Positions 1 to 9,441 of a DNA stretch of 64,000 bases are shown piece by piece; position 1 is the first letter of the stretch; each line of letters opens with the position of its first letter. Position numbers and translations under genes: made by a program. A model generated the notes under the pieces. The model saw only the letters and a list, made by a program, of their open reading frames with translations, did no database searches and was not told where the DNA came from. Source of the DNA: Morganella morganii (GTDB lineage: Bacteria > Pseudomonadota > Gammaproteobacteria > Enterobacterales > Enterobacteriaceae); assembly GCF_019402645.1 (NCBI RefSeq), contig NZ_VKKS01000001.1:1302970-1366969 (forward strand), given 5' to 3'.

Positions 1-302
1 ATCAACGGCTTACCGAAGATAAACTGACCGCCCAGTAAAACGAGGGCAAACAGGGCATAAATAATCGTCACTTTCCATTTGATAAACTGCGGATCATGGA
101 AAACGATGGTCAGTGTGCCGAAAATTGCCACAATCACGAATGTGATAACGGCAGATTTCTCCAGATGTTTATACATGAACCAGCGGACAGCCAGCGCCAC
201 AGCAGATGCGGCAATTAAGGCACCGGAGGCGTAATAGATATCCACGGTTTTATATATGGCAAAAAAGATAACCAGGGGGATAAAGTCGAGTAGTTGCTTC
301 AT
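1..302 (-). CDS. yciB: YciB, inner-membrane septation protein (partial, C-terminus outside window)
   Basis: Reading the minus strand from the ATG at 302 gives about 100 residues starting [18 protein letters not shown], the typical N-terminus of YciB (intracellular septation protein A, IspZ). This is a polytopic inner-membrane protein implicated in envelope integrity and septation. At least three hydrophobic segments are visible in the part present; the reading frame runs off the left edge, so about half to two thirds of the usual ~180 aa is here. In E. coli yciB is next to yciC, but here a SulP/qseBC/ygiW block lies between them. Family identity is confident; exact function is from family knowledge. 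Confidence 0.93.
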   Translation of the reverse strand, partial: MKQLLDFIPLVIFFAIYKTVDIYYASGALIAASAVALAVRWFMYKHLEKSAVITFVIVAIFGTLTIVFHDPQFIKWKVTIIYALFALVLLGGQFIFGKPL

Positions 303-519
303 AATTGAGTCTGTCCGAAATTTAAATTTATTTTAAGCACGCGGCATCCAGTCACTTATTTTTAAAGAAAAAAAATATATTACAATTGATTTTGCAATAT
401 TTTACCATAAGACGCGGTCAGACTATCTTCTTTATCCGCGTTCGGTTATAAATCAGTTTAACTATTAGCAGTAAAACTAAATTGTACATCTTGATACGAT
501 ATTTTTATAAGGGGCGATA

Positions 520-2277
520 ATGCCGTCGAACCGACTTTTGCGCTGGATGCCGGGGCTCTCTGTTTTTCTGCACTATGAACGAAAAAACCTGCGCTTTGAT
601 ATCCGCGCGGGGCTTTCTGTTGCCGCTGTGGCATTGCCGGTGGCTATCGCTTATACGGGGCTGATGGGTATTAATGCGATTGTCGGCCTCTATGCCTGTA
701 TCCTGCCGATGGTGACGTATGCACTGTTCGGCTCCTCCCGTCAGCTGATTGTCGGGCCGGATGCGGCGACCTGTGCGGTAATTGCGGCAGCGATTATTCC
801 GTTGGCGAAAGGCGATCCTGATACGCTGTGGCAGCTGGCGATTATCATGACGCTGATGACCGGCGTCTGGTGCCTGATTGCCGGACACTTCAAACTTGCC
901 GCATTCGCGGATTTTTTATCACAACCGATTTTGCAGGGGCTGCTCAACGGCGTGGCAGTGACGATTATTGTCGGGCAGATAGGGAATGTGCTCGGGCTGG
1001 ATGAACTGCCGTCCCAGCTGATTGAGTGCCTGGTGGCACTGCCGGAGCACCTGCATTTTATGCATATACCGACGCTGATCCTCTCCGGTGCCAGCCTGGC
1101 GGCGCTGTTTTTATTGCGGGCTGTCCGCCGTAACTGGCCGGGGCCGCTGATTGTGATGACAATTGCCACACTGGTCAGTGCACAGCTGGATTTTGCCTCA
1201 ATGGGGATTGCGGTGGTCGGCAATCTCGGTAACGGCCTGCCGCATATCAAAATGCCGGCGTTTGATCCGGGCCTGTTGCGTGAACTGGTGATCCCGTCAC
1301 TGAACCTTGCGGTGATCAGTATTGTCAGTTTTATGATGACAGTGCGCAGTTTTGCCGAGAAAAACGGCTACGCCATCGATGTGGATCAGGAGCTGCGGGC
1401 ACAGGGATATATCAACATTGCCTCCGGGTTATCCCAGGGATTTGCGGTCAGTGCCGCGACCAGCCGTACCGCAGTCAACGATGCCAGCGGTGGTAAAACA
1501 CAGATGGTGTCCCTGATTGCCGCCGGTCTGATAGCACTGGTGCTGTTTTTTCTGACCGGCTTCCTCGGACACATTCCGCTGGCAACACTCGGGGTGGTAT
1601 TGATTTATTCCTCCTGGTCGATGTTCAGCATCCGTCAGATTTTCTCTTTCCGCAAGCGGAATAAATCTGCGTTCACGCTGGCGTTGTTTACCCTGGTAGC
1701 CGTGCTGGTGGCGGGACTTATCAACGGTATCGGGTTTGCGGTTCTGCTGGGACTGATGCAGTTCCTGCGCACGGTTTTCCGTCCGACAGACCAGCTGCTG
1801 GGTGTTGATGAGCAGGGGATGATCCATTCCATCAACAACAGTAATGTGGATATTAATCAGGTCGACGGATTATTAATGTATCGTTTTAATTCACCGCTGA
1901 CCTATTTCAATGTCGCGTATTTTAAAAAGCGGGTATTGCAGGTGGTGAACACTGCACCGAAACGTCCCGGATGGGTGGCGGTAGATGCGACCGTCAGCTT
2001 TATCAACAATGACATGAGTGTGTTCAGCACACTGAATGAGCTGGTGACAGAGCTGAAAATCAAAGGTGTCACGCTGATCCTGGCCGGACGGCGCACAGAA
2101 CTGACGCGCTGGGTGTCGGAAAATAAAATCAAACGCAATGATGATGATTTGATTATTGTACCGGATCTTTATTTTGCCATCCGGTTGATCCAGAGTAAAC
2201 AGCAGAGCCGCGTCAAAGCGATAGAAGAGGCGATGATACAGGCTGAAGAGGGCGCGGAAAAACCGCTCACCAGCTGA
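520..2277 (+). CDS. SulP-family anion transporter with C-terminal STAS domain
   Basis: 585-aa inner-membrane protein. Residues ~25-415 form a run of hydrophobic segments typical of SLC26/SulP anion permeases, including a VGPDAATCAVIAAAI-type segment early and a SAATSRTAVNDASGGKTQ segment mid-protein. Residues ~440-560 are a soluble tail resembling a STAS domain (MYRFNSPLTYFNVAYFKKRV). The ATG at 520 follows a GGGGCGA Shine-Dalgarno-like stretch. It is not the E. coli DauA sequence; the substrate could be sulfate, bicarbonate or an organic anion and cannot be read from sequence. The stop overlaps the convergent qseC end by 11 bp. Confidence 0.88.
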   Translation: MPSNRLLRWMPGLSVFLHYERKNLRFDIRAGLSVAAVALPVAIAYTGLMGINAIVGLYACILPMVTYALFGSSRQLIVGPDAATCAVIAAAIIPLAKGDPDTLWQLAIIMTLMTGVWCLIAGHFKLAAFADFLSQPILQGLLNGVAVTIIVGQIGNVLGLDELPSQLIECLVALPEHLHFMHIPTLILSGASLAALFLLRAVRRNWPGPLIVMTIATLVSAQLDFASMGIAVVGNLGNGLPHIKMPAFDPGLLRELVIPSLNLAVISIVSFMMTVRSFAEKNGYAIDVDQELRAQGYINIASGLSQGFAVSAATSRTAVNDASGGKTQMVSLIAAGLIALVLFFLTGFLGHIPLATLGVVLIYSSWSMFSIRQIFSFRKRNKSAFTLALFTLVAVLVAGLINGIGFAVLLGLMQFLRTVFRPTDQLLGVDEQGMIHSINNSNVDINQVDGLLMYRFNSPLTYFNVAYFKKRVLQVVNTAPKRPGWVAVDATVSFINNDMSVFSTLNELVTELKIKGVTLILAGRRTELTRWVSENKIKRNDDDLIIVPDLYFAIRLIQSKQQSRVKAIEEAMIQAEEGAEKPLTS

Positions 2278-3616
2278 TTTCAGCAATAAACCCGCCCGGC
2301 GGGTCGTTGCGGAACTGTATTGTCATGTGATGCAGTTCCGCAATCCGTTTCACGATAGATAATCCCAGGCCGCTGCCGGTTTTTTCCTGTCCCGGCGGCC
2401 GGTAAAAACGTTCTCCCGGCCTGGCCAGTATCTCATCACTGACACCCGGCCCATCGTCCCTGATCACTAATTGCTGCGGCGTCAGCGTCAGCTGAACAGT
2501 GCCGCCGGTTTTGCCGTAGCGGACAGCATTATGCAGCAGATTGCGCAGCATCACTGTCAGCAGCAACTGTTCGCCGCTGACGGTCAGTTCCGGTACAGTC
2601 AGGTCCGGTATTATACTGACCTGATGCAGTGCAGCATCCGGCGCAGTTTGTGCAATGGCGTCATTGATAATGGCTGACCAGAGCAGTTCTGTGCTTTCCT
2701 GCGGGTGTGATTGTGATTCCAGCCGCGAGAGGGTCAGCAGCTGATCCACCAGACGGGTGGCACGGTCAATTCCGGTGATCAGGTTGGCCGTCACATGTTC
2801 ACGGGTGGCGGGGTCATCTCCGGCAATCTGCATCACTTCAGACTGTACTTTCAGCGCCGCCAGCGGGCTGCGCAGTTCATGGGCGGCATCAGAGGTAAAA
2901 CGGCTTTCCCGCTCCCGCAGATCGCGGATCCGCAGAAATAATCCGTTCAGTGCGTTGAGCATCGGGCTGACCTCTTTCGGCAGTACCGGCGGGGTAAGCG
3001 GAGTGAGCTCTGCCGGGCTGCGGCGCTGTAATTGCCGTGCCAGCAGACGCAGCGGAGTCAGTGCGCGGGTCAGAAGCCACAGAAACAGGAGCAGCATCAG
3101 CGGCAGTGCCACCAGCCACGGAACCGCCTGAGCTGTGATAATGGTCAGCCCCATATCTTCGCGGTATTCCCATTCCTGGCCAACCACAATGATATAGCGG
3201 CCGTCGGCGGAGGGCAGTTGTACAAAGCGCCAGCGGTCATTATCATCCGTCAGCGAACCGTCACGAAAACCATTTTTCTTATCTGAGTACGGAATTTTCC
3301 GGCCATTTTCGCCGTCATCCAGCACCCGCTCTCCCTGCGGGGTAAAAATAGCAAAAGCGAATGCATCATCATCCTGCTTTCCCCGGTTGCCGGAAAGCAT
3401 TTTTTTTGTTTTCTGAATGGCGGACGGCGGAAATTCAAGCCCCGAAGGCAGAACCGACAGACGTTTGGCAAAAGCCATCTGTTGCGTATCGAATAATTCA
3501 TTGATGGATTTTGTGGTTTGCATCCAGGCAAACACACTGGCCATACCCCAGGTCAGCAGGGTGAGCAGCAGCAATAATCCGCCCAGGCGCAGGCGCAGAC
3601 TATATGTCTTCATCAT
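2267..3616 (-). CDS. qseC: QseC sensor histidine kinase
   Basis: Starting at 3616 gives 449 aa, the same length as E. coli QseC; a longer upstream frame exists but overlaps qseB deeply. Order: N-terminal membrane helix (~8-30), periplasmic sensor with the [15 protein letters not shown] motif just before the second helix, a second membrane helix, HAMP-like linker, H-box [16 protein letters not shown]-box [12 protein letters not shown] boxes DDGPGVS and [12 protein letters not shown]. It phosphorylates QseB; QseC in E. coli is linked to catecholamine/AI-3 sensing, which may or may not apply here. Start overlaps the end of qseB by 17 nt, so the two are translationally coupled. Confidence 0.95.
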   Translation of the reverse strand: MMKTYSLRLRLGGLLLLLTLLTWGMASVFAWMQTTKSINELFDTQQMAFAKRLSVLPSGLEFPPSAIQKTKKMLSGNRGKQDDDAFAFAIFTPQGERVLDDGENGRKIPYSDKKNGFRDGSLTDDNDRWRFVQLPSADGRYIIVVGQEWEYREDMGLTIITAQAVPWLVALPLMLLLFLWLLTRALTPLRLLARQLQRRSPAELTPLTPPVLPKEVSPMLNALNGLFLRIRDLRERESRFTSDAAHELRSPLAALKVQSEVMQIAGDDPATREHVTANLITGIDRATRLVDQLLTLSRLESQSHPQESTELLWSAIINDAIAQTAPDAALHQVSIIPDLTVPELTVSGEQLLLTVMLRNLLHNAVRYGKTGGTVQLTLTPQQLVIRDDGPGVSDEILARPGERFYRPPGQEKTGSGLGLSIVKRIAELHHMTIQFRNDPPGGFIAEISW

Positions 3617-4271
3617 TTTTTCCCGCGACATAACCAATACCATGGATGGTTTTGATAAATCCGCGTCCCAGTTTACGGCGCAGATGGTGAATATGCACCT
3701 CAACGGTATTACTGGAGACATTTTCATCCCAGTTATACAGTTTCTCCTCAATCATTGCACGGGACAGCACTTTCTGCGGATTGCGCAGAAACAGCGCCAG
3801 CAGCGCCATTTCTTTGCCTTTCAGCGATACCGGCACGCTGTTGCGGGTGACGGTCATGGCCACCGGATCCATCTCCACGTCGCCGAGCACCAGTTTTTCA
3901 GAGACCCGGCCGTAACGACGGCGGATCAGCGCCTGCAAACGTGCGGCGACTTCTGCCAGTGCAAACGGCTTGCACAGATAATCATCTGCCCCCTGCTGTA
4001 AGCCGCTGACCCGCTGTTCAAGGGCATCACGGGCAGTCAGGATCAGTACCGGCTCGTCGCGTCCCTCTGAACGCCACTGTTTCAGTATGTCCGGCCCGTC
4101 CATGCCGGGCAGGGAGAGGTCAAGTATCACGGCATCATAAGGGGCAGAATAGAGTGCCTGCTGACCGGTCAGGCCATCGGTAAACCAGTCCGGGGTAAAA
4201 CCGAGTCTGCTCAGTCCGATTTTAAGCCCGTCACCAATCAGCCGGTCATCTTCAATTAATAATATCCGCAT
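3600..4271 (-). CDS. qseB: QseB response regulator (OmpR/PhoB family)
   Basis: 223 aa. Receiver domain at residues 1-115 with acidic pair EDD, phospho-acceptor Asp in [12 protein letters not shown] (~D51) and the conserved Lys in DYLCKPF; C-terminal winged helix ~125-220 with the [12 protein letters not shown] recognition region and the ending GIGYVAG. High similarity to E. coli QseB by eye. Transcribed with qseC; divergent from ygiW, as in E. coli. A QseB/PmrA-type tandem CTTAA box lies in the shared intergenic region (4376-4392), suggesting autoregulation and control of ygiW. Confidence 0.96.
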   Translation of the reverse strand: MRILLIEDDRLIGDGLKIGLSRLGFTPDWFTDGLTGQQALYSAPYDAVILDLSLPGMDGPDILKQWRSEGRDEPVLILTARDALEQRVSGLQQGADDYLCKPFALAEVAARLQALIRRRYGRVSEKLVLGDVEMDPVAMTVTRNSVPVSLKGKEMALLALFLRNPQKVLSRAMIEEKLYNWDENVSSNTVEVHIHHLRRKLGRGFIKTIHGIGYVAGKNDEDI

Positions 4272-4375
4272 AATTCTTATCCGTATAAATAGCGTTATAC
4301 TAGTTTTAACTCAGATATCTCAGGATAACCACCTGTTTTTTCTTAAATTAAAAATATAATCAAAAAGGATGTTCT

Positions 4376-4392
4376 CTTAAGATCCTGTTAAG
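4376..4392. promoter_or_regulatory. QseB/PmrA-type box between qseB and ygiW
   Basis: CTTAAG then 5 nt then GTTAAG, i.e. two CTTAA-like half-sites one helical turn apart, followed by a third partial half-site CTTAAT at 4395-4400. This matches the known tandem direct-repeat pattern for QseB/PmrA-class regulators. It lies between the divergent qseBC and ygiW genes. Confidence 0.6.
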
Positions 4393-4452
4393 AACTTAAT
4401 GGTTTAATAGTATCCATGAAGCAAAGACGCTTCCTCATAAAGGAGATAAATG

Positions 4453-4866
4453 ATGAAAAAATTACCTGCACTCGCATTACTTGCTACTTTACTGGCAGGA
4501 TCAGCCGGTTCTGTTTTTGCAGCAAACGGCGGTTTTGACGGTCCGGGCGCGACAGCGGCGGCAACCACCACAACCGTACAAAACGGCGGCTTCAGCGGCC
4601 CTGATGCCCGTAAAATGACCGTTGCTGATGCACTGAAATTATCCGATGATGCACCGGTTGTGCTGCGCGGTACGATTGTCCGCCAGCTGGATAACAAGCA
4701 TTATGAATTTAAAGACAGCACCGGAACTATCCGTGCTGAGATTTCCCCGAAACGCTGGAACGGACTGAAAGTCACACCGCAGGATGAAATTGAGGTTGAA
4801 GGGGAAATCGATAAAGAGTGGAATAAAACAGAACTGGATGTGAAAGCCGTGCGCAAAGTACAGTAA
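4453..4866 (+). CDS. ygiW: YgiW/YdeI-family periplasmic OB-fold stress protein
   Basis: 137 aa from the second of two adjacent ATGs, which sits 7 nt after AAGGAG (the first ATG at 4450 would add one Met). An N-terminal signal peptide is evident, with cleavage likely near VFA-A at residue ~22. The mature part has the BOF/OB-fold family pattern: a VVLRGTIVRQL strand, then DSTGTIRAEI, WNGLKVTP, EVEGEIDKEWN and a final DVKAVRKV. Family members bind small ligands or cations and help tolerate peroxide or antimicrobial peptides. In E. coli ygiW is next to qseBC in the same divergent arrangement. Confidence 0.93.
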   Translation: MKKLPALALLATLLAGSAGSVFAANGGFDGPGATAAATTTTVQNGGFSGPDARKMTVADALKLSDDAPVVLRGTIVRQLDNKHYEFKDSTGTIRAEISPKRWNGLKVTPQDEIEVEGEIDKEWNKTELDVKAVRKVQ

Positions 4867-4889
4867 TCACCGCCGCAGACACACCGGAT

Positions 4890-4919
4890 AATCAGGCCAT
4901 ATTATTGGCCTGATTTTTT
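4890..4919 (+). terminator. Rho-independent terminator of ygiW
   Basis: Stem AATCAGGCCA / TGGCCTGATT around a short A/T loop, followed by T-rich sequence, 24 nt after the ygiW stop. Confidence 0.85.
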
Positions 4920-5056
4920 ACATGTATACGTTGTATTATTTATAACGGAAGATACAAAATATCGCTATTTCTACCCTAAATTGATTATCCTGCCGTCACA
5001 TCTTAATAATGCGCACAAAAAAAGATAATCTCATTTTCTGTATGCATCATCCCGCC

Positions 5057-5833
5057 TTACTGATAGTCGCTGACAGATTGTGATTGTGTAAATAACTGAT
5101 AGAACCGGAACAGATAAATAATCACCAGTCCGCTGATGACATTATTAATAAACAAAACAATGGTCATCAGAATATGCTCATTCGCCACAGGAAGTTTACT
5201 AAGAAACACTACGGATGCCTGTTTCAGGGCAAACCATATTAAAATAGCCGGCAGAAGTATTCTGATATTTTTCAGTGCAATATTTCCGCTGATTTTAATA
5301 GCGGTAAATACACTGTTCTTTTCGGTGAACATAATGATCGGTGCCAGAGCCAGTAACATTGCCAGAATTAATCCCGGCAGATACATGGCTACCAGCCCGA
5401 GTGCAATCACCAGCGAGCAGATTAACAACAATACCAGCATGCGCGGAATGCGTCCGGCAGACCCGGTGATTGCCTGCAAAGCCGACACAGGCTGACCCTG
5501 CGAAGCACTGAAAATCAGAAAAATCATTGAGGTCACAAAGACGGCATTGCCCAGCAGGGAGCTGAAGATAGTCCCCAGACCCGTTTTCAGCATCTGCCGC
5601 TGGTCATCAGATGTCAGCTCGGCAACAGCCCGCTGAAAGCCGCCGGAGCCTTCGGTGGCATAGGTGGTTTCCAGCGCACGGATAAGTGCCAGCCCGTTGG
5701 AACCGGAGGTCAGCAGCACATTGATCCCGACGGTAACTGCGGCGGTGAGCAGCGAAATAATCAGGACAGACATCAGTTGATTGCGGAAAAAATTAAGGCT
5801 GTCACGGGCAAGAACCGGCACCGGCATGGACAT
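5057..5833 (-). CDS. yciC: YciC-family inner-membrane protein (UPF0259)
   Basis: 258 aa from the ATG at 5833, which has AGGAG 7 nt upstream; an in-frame ATG at 5875 would add 14 residues without a good ribosome binding site. The N-terminus (ARDSLNFFRNQLMSVL) and C-terminus (LIYLFRFYQLF) match E. coli YciC. Roughly six hydrophobic segments are visible. Function is unknown; the family is an inner-membrane protein clustered with yciB and ompW. Here it keeps its divergent ompW neighbour but has lost direct contact with yciB. Confidence 0.93.
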   Translation of the reverse strand: MSMPVPVLARDSLNFFRNQLMSVLIISLLTAAVTVGINVLLTSGSNGLALIRALETTYATEGSGGFQRAVAELTSDDQRQMLKTGLGTIFSSLLGNAVFVTSMIFLIFSASQGQPVSALQAITGSAGRIPRMLVLLLICSLVIALGLVAMYLPGLILAMLLALAPIIMFTEKNSVFTAIKISGNIALKNIRILLPAILIWFALKQASVVFLSKLPVANEHILMTIVLFINNVISGLVIIYLFRFYQLFTQSQSVSDYQ

Positions 5834-6256
5834 GGAACAACTCCTGTAAGGCATGAAATAAAAACGTTTATGCAATTGTAAAGCAGTATGACGGGGATTG
5901 TAACCTGTTCGTCCGGCGGAAATACAGTGCTCAGGCTGAATATCCGGGAAAAAACAGCTGAAAACTCACATAATATTAACAATAATAAAACAAAATATTC
6001 GGCTGAATAGTAAACGTTGCGCTTTATAAATTGATATAAAGCACACAAACAATGATTGCGTTAAAAATGGCCGATGACGTTTTTGATATAAATCAATAAA
6101 TGAAAATATAGTCATGGAATAGTAATTCAGGTCTTTGTGAAAAATGCGTTTTTTATTTAAATGTTGTGATCTGTCTTAGATCATAATTGGATTTAAGGTT
6201 GTATATTTCAAACTGTACTTATTGTGTTTTTTTCTTTTTTTAGGATGGGATAGATA
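5834..6256. other. yciC-ompW divergent intergenic region
   Basis: 423 nt, A+T-rich, with no convincing gene on either strand. It holds a perfect FNR-type box (6083-6096) and an imperfect palindrome TGTGATCT/AGATCATA at 6165-6185 whose spacing is too wide for a standard CRP site. The ompW promoter is presumably within the last ~170 nt. Confidence 0.6.
6083..6096. promoter_or_regulatory. FNR binding site upstream of ompW
   Basis: TTGAT-ATAA-ATCAA is a perfect match to the FNR consensus TTGATNNNNATCAA. It lies ~160 bp before the ompW start codon. ompW is FNR-controlled in E. coli, so oxygen-responsive control here is a reasonable inference. Confidence 0.75.
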
Positions 6257-6892
6257 ATGAAAAAACTTTCTGCAGTGTGTTTAGCACTGGCAACTGTTTT
6301 ACCGTCAGTTTCAATCGCACACCAGGCCGGTGATTTTATCGTCCGTGCCGGTACTGCAACGGTGCGCCCGAATGTCAGCTCTGATAACGTTCTGGGCTTC
6401 GGTTCTTTTGAAGCAAATAATAATACTCAGTTAGGCTTAACGTTCAGTTATATGATCACCGATAATATCGGTGTGGAATTACTGGCGGCAACGCCGTTTG
6501 AGCATAAAATCTCTGTCCCGGCTGCCGGTGAAATTGCAACGGCTAAACATTTACCGCCAACCTTAATGGCACAGTACTACTTCCGCACGCCGGAAGATAA
6601 ACTGCGTCCGTATTTAGGTGTGGGTGTTAACTACACGTTCTTCTTTGATGAAGGATTTAACGATACCGGTAAAGGCGCAGGCTTAAGCGATCTGAGCATG
6701 AGCAGCTCATGGGGTGTGGCAGCACAGGCAGGTCTGGATTATGAATTAGACCAGAACTGGATGCTGAACGCTTCTCTCTGGTGGATGAACATAAAAACGG
6801 ATGTTGATTTCAAAGCCGCTGGTGCAAGCCAGTCTTACAAAACCAACCTGGATCCGTGGGTATTCATGTTTGGTGTCGGTTACAAATTCTGA
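6257..6892 (+). CDS. ompW: Outer-membrane porin OmpW
   Basis: 211 aa. N-terminal signal peptide ending SIAHQAGDF (cleavage near SIA-H, residue ~21). The mature protein begins GDFIVRAGTATVRPN and contains alternating amphipathic strands of an 8-stranded barrel, with the family-typical RPYLGVGVNYTFFFDE segment and the C-terminal aromatic FGVGYKF that marks outer-membrane barrels. OmpW forms a narrow hydrophobic channel in the outer membrane. Start ATG is preceded by TAGGATGGGATAGATA. An FNR box upstream suggests anaerobic control. Confidence 0.97.
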   Translation: MKKLSAVCLALATVLPSVSIAHQAGDFIVRAGTATVRPNVSSDNVLGFGSFEANNNTQLGLTFSYMITDNIGVELLAATPFEHKISVPAAGEIATAKHLPPTLMAQYYFRTPEDKLRPYLGVGVNYTFFFDEGFNDTGKGAGLSDLSMSSSWGVAAQAGLDYELDQNWMLNASLWWMNIKTDVDFKAAGASQSYKTNLDPWVFMFGVGYKF

Positions 6893-6915
6893 TAATTTCC
6901 GTTATTGGTACCATA

Positions 6916-6947
6916 AAAAACGGCGCAATAATTTTTGCGCCGTTTTT
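6916..6947. terminator. Bidirectional terminator between ompW and the BON lipoprotein
   Basis: Stem AAAAACGGCGCAA / TTGCGCCGTTTTT with T-runs on both strands; it can serve convergent ompW and the minus-strand lipoprotein gene. Confidence 0.9.
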
Positions 6948-6972
6948 CTATCCGGTAATCTGATATTCAGGG

Positions 6973-7287
6973 TCACCGCAACTTCATTGAGTTAATAACA
7001 ACCTGCACACCCGGAACTTTACGTGCGGTATCGACGGCCAGGTTAGCTTCTTTCTCTGAAGAGACAAATCCGCTCAGCTGAACTTTACCTTTAAATGTTT
7101 CCACGCTGATTTGAGTGGATTTAATGCCTTTTTCACCCAGCAGCGCTGTTTTTACTTTTGTTGTGATGACAGAATCATCAAAATAGCCCCCGGTACCTTC
7201 ACTGGTAGCCGTCGGGGCACAGGCGGACAGGGTGAAAGCCATAAACATGACAACAAAAAATGAGGTGACCAGTTTCATGTACTTCAT
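6973..7287 (-). CDS. Small BON-domain lipoprotein
   Basis: 104 aa. N-terminal lipoprotein signal with lipobox LSAC (Cys at residue ~23), then a single BON domain at ~35-102 (DDSVITTKVKTALLGEKGI, VQLSGFVSS, AVDTARKVPGV). BON domains bind phospholipid or peptidoglycan-proximal surfaces; OsmY and DolP (YraP) have two, so this is a one-domain relative. AAGGAG 6 nt before the ATG at 7287. Position +2 after Cys is Pro, not Asp, so outer-membrane sorting is expected. Convergent with ompW. Confidence 0.85.
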   Translation of the reverse strand: MKYMKLVTSFFVVMFMAFTLSACAPTATSEGTGGYFDDSVITTKVKTALLGEKGIKSTQISVETFKGKVQLSGFVSSEKEANLAVDTARKVPGVQVVINSMKLR

Positions 7288-7373
7288 TATGTTCTCCTTA
7301 TTACCGGCACGGATAGCAGAATAATGTGTGCCTGACCCTTTCAGTATTGATGAAAAACGAATGTTTCACAACA

Positions 7374-7402
7374 AAAAATAACCCGCGGTTAACAGCGGGT
7401 TG
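7374..7402 (-). terminator. trp operon terminator
   Basis: On the minus strand, stem AACCCGC / GCGGGTT followed by TATTTTTTG, 10 nt past the trpA stop. Confidence 0.85.
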
Positions 7403-7411
7403 AGTGAATAA

Positions 7412-8218
7412 TTATAATTGCGTTGCGTTTTTCATTTTTTGCGTAAATTCCCGCAGTTTCTGACACATTTGCGGTACATCATCCAGATTTGCGGCGATGA
7501 TTTTTACCACCGCCGAGCCGGAAATTGCCCCCGCTGCACCATTTTGCAGTGATTCCCGCACCTGTTCCGGTTCGGAAATCCCGAATCCCTGAACCGGCGG
7601 AGCGGCATTCAGTGCGGTCAGTTTTGCCGTCAGATCGGCCAGGGATTTCTCCGCCCGTTTCTCGGTTCCTGTCACCCCGGCACGGGAAAGCAGATAGGTA
7701 TAACCTTTCCCGGATACGGCAAGTGTTGCCAGCAGGGCATCATCCGCATCCGGCGGGCAGATAAAGACAGGCGCGATATTATTTGCCAGCGCGGCATCCC
7801 GGAACGGCTGAGATTCATGCAGCGGCACATCGGCAATCAATACGGAGTCCACACCGGCTTTTGCCGCCGTTTCATAAAACTGACTGATACCATTGTGGAA
7901 TACCAGGTTGGCATACATCAGCAGTCCTACCGGCAGTTCCGGGTATTTTGCGCGGATTTGTGCGATCAGTTCAAAGCAGCGCGCCGGGGTTATACCGGCT
8001 GCAAAAGCGCGGAGGTTAGCATCCTGAATTACCGGGCCGTCTGCCAGCGGGTCAGAAAACGGAATACCGATTTCCAGTGCATCAGCACCGCCTGACACCA
8101 GAGCATCAATAATTTGCAGGGAAACCTCAGCAGACGGGTCACCCAGGGTAACAAACGGGATAAACGCGCCCTGATTACGGGACTGCAAACGCTGAAAAAG
8201 TTGTTCATACCGGCTCAT
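7412..8218 (-). CDS. trpA: Tryptophan synthase alpha subunit
   Basis: 268 aa, the usual TrpA length. Cleaves indole-3-glycerol phosphate to indole and glyceraldehyde-3-phosphate, passing indole to TrpB through a tunnel. Conserved features seen: catalytic Glu in [19 protein letters not shown], catalytic Asp in [13 protein letters not shown], and the phosphate-binding [10 protein letters not shown] and [12 protein letters not shown] segments of the TIM barrel. Its start overlaps the trpB stop by 1 nt (TGATG). Last gene of the trp operon. Confidence 0.98.
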   Translation of the reverse strand: MSRYEQLFQRLQSRNQGAFIPFVTLGDPSAEVSLQIIDALVSGGADALEIGIPFSDPLADGPVIQDANLRAFAAGITPARCFELIAQIRAKYPELPVGLLMYANLVFHNGISQFYETAAKAGVDSVLIADVPLHESQPFRDAALANNIAPVFICPPDADDALLATLAVSGKGYTYLLSRAGVTGTEKRAEKSLADLTAKLTALNAAPPVQGFGISEPEQVRESLQNGAAGAISGSAVVKIIAANLDDVPQMCQKLREFTQKMKNATQL

Positions 8219-9408
8219 CAGAAGTCACCTCTTGCTTTAAAAATGTCATAAACAGTGAAAATATCTTTGTCTCCGCGACCGGAAATATTAACGATAAGAA
8301 TTTGTTCTTTTTCCGGATTTTCGCGGATCATTTTCAGTGCGTGTGCCAGGGCATGGGAAGATTCCAGTGCCGGGATAATCCCTTCCTGACGGCTCAGGGT
8401 TTTGAACGCCTCAAGTGCCTCATCATCGGTGGCGGAGACATAATCCGCCCGGCCGATAGCATTCAGATAGGCATGCTGCGGCCCGACGGACGGGAAGTCC
8501 AGCCCGGCGGAGATAGAGTAAGATTCCTCGATTTGACCGTCTTCTGTCTGCATCATCGGTGATTTCATGCCGAAGTAAATACCAATGCGGCCATGTTTGA
8601 GCGGCGCACCGTGTTCACCGGTTTCAATACCGTGCCCGGCCGGTTCGACACCAATCAGGGCGACTGATTCATCCGGAATAAACCCGGCAAAGGCACCGAT
8701 AGCGTTTGAACCGCCGCCGATACAGGCGATCACTGCATCCGGCAGACGGCCTTCACGGGTGAGAATCTGTGCCCGCGCTTCATCACCAATCATACGCTGG
8801 AACTCACGGACAATGGTCGGGTACGGATGCGGACCCGCAGCTGTGCCTAATAAATAGTGAGCACGGTCATAATTACCGCTCCAGTCGCGCAGCGCCTCGT
8901 TACAGGCATCTTTCAGCGTGGCGGAGCCGCTGTGTACCGGAATGACTTCCGCACCCATCAGCCGCATGCGGAACACATTCGGGGACTGGCGCTCCACATC
9001 TTTCGCGCCCATATACACACGGCATTTCAGACCTAGCAGCGCACTGGCCAGAGCGGCCGCCACACCGTGCTGTCCGGCACCGGTTTCAGCAATAATTTCG
9101 GTTTTTCCCATCCGTTTTGCCAGCAGTGCCTGGCCGAGTACCTGATTGGTTTTGTGCGCACCGCCGTGCAGTAAATCTTCGCGTTTCAGATACAGTTTGG
9201 TTTTGCTGCCTGCCGTCAGGTTTTTGCACAAAGTCAGAGCCGTCGGGCGTCCGGCATAGTTTTGCAGCAGATCGGTAAATTCACGCTGAAATTCCGGGTC
9301 CGCCTGTGCGGCAATAAAGGCATCTTCGAGCTGGTCGAGTGCCGGGATTAAAATCTGCGGCACAAACTGCCCGCCGAATTCACCAAAATAGGGATTTAAT
9401 TTACTCAT
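8218..9408 (-). CDS. trpB: Tryptophan synthase beta subunit
   Basis: 396 aa, full length. PLP enzyme condensing indole with serine. The PLP lysine is in [14 protein letters not shown] (~K87), the phosphate-binding glycine loop is [10 protein letters not shown], and GAGQHGVA forms the substrate loop. Starts at the ATG at 9408 ([14 protein letters not shown]). Coupled to trpA through a 1-nt overlap, as expected for an alpha2beta2 complex made in equal amounts. Confidence 0.98.
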   Translation of the reverse strand: MSKLNPYFGEFGGQFVPQILIPALDQLEDAFIAAQADPEFQREFTDLLQNYAGRPTALTLCKNLTAGSKTKLYLKREDLLHGGAHKTNQVLGQALLAKRMGKTEIIAETGAGQHGVAAALASALLGLKCRVYMGAKDVERQSPNVFRMRLMGAEVIPVHSGSATLKDACNEALRDWSGNYDRAHYLLGTAAGPHPYPTIVREFQRMIGDEARAQILTREGRLPDAVIACIGGGSNAIGAFAGFIPDESVALIGVEPAGHGIETGEHGAPLKHGRIGIYFGMKSPMMQTEDGQIEESYSISAGLDFPSVGPQHAYLNAIGRADYVSATDDEALEAFKTLSRQEGIIPALESSHALAHALKMIRENPEKEQILIVNISGRGDKDIFTVYDIFKARGDF

Positions 9409-9441
9409 TGTTTTCTGATCCTTTTTCTTTTCAGTCGTCAG

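Noticed and set aside
5773-6048. 91-codon minus-strand frame upstream of yciC
   Set aside because: Overlaps yciC out of frame, hydrophobic by A+T bias, no ribosome binding site.
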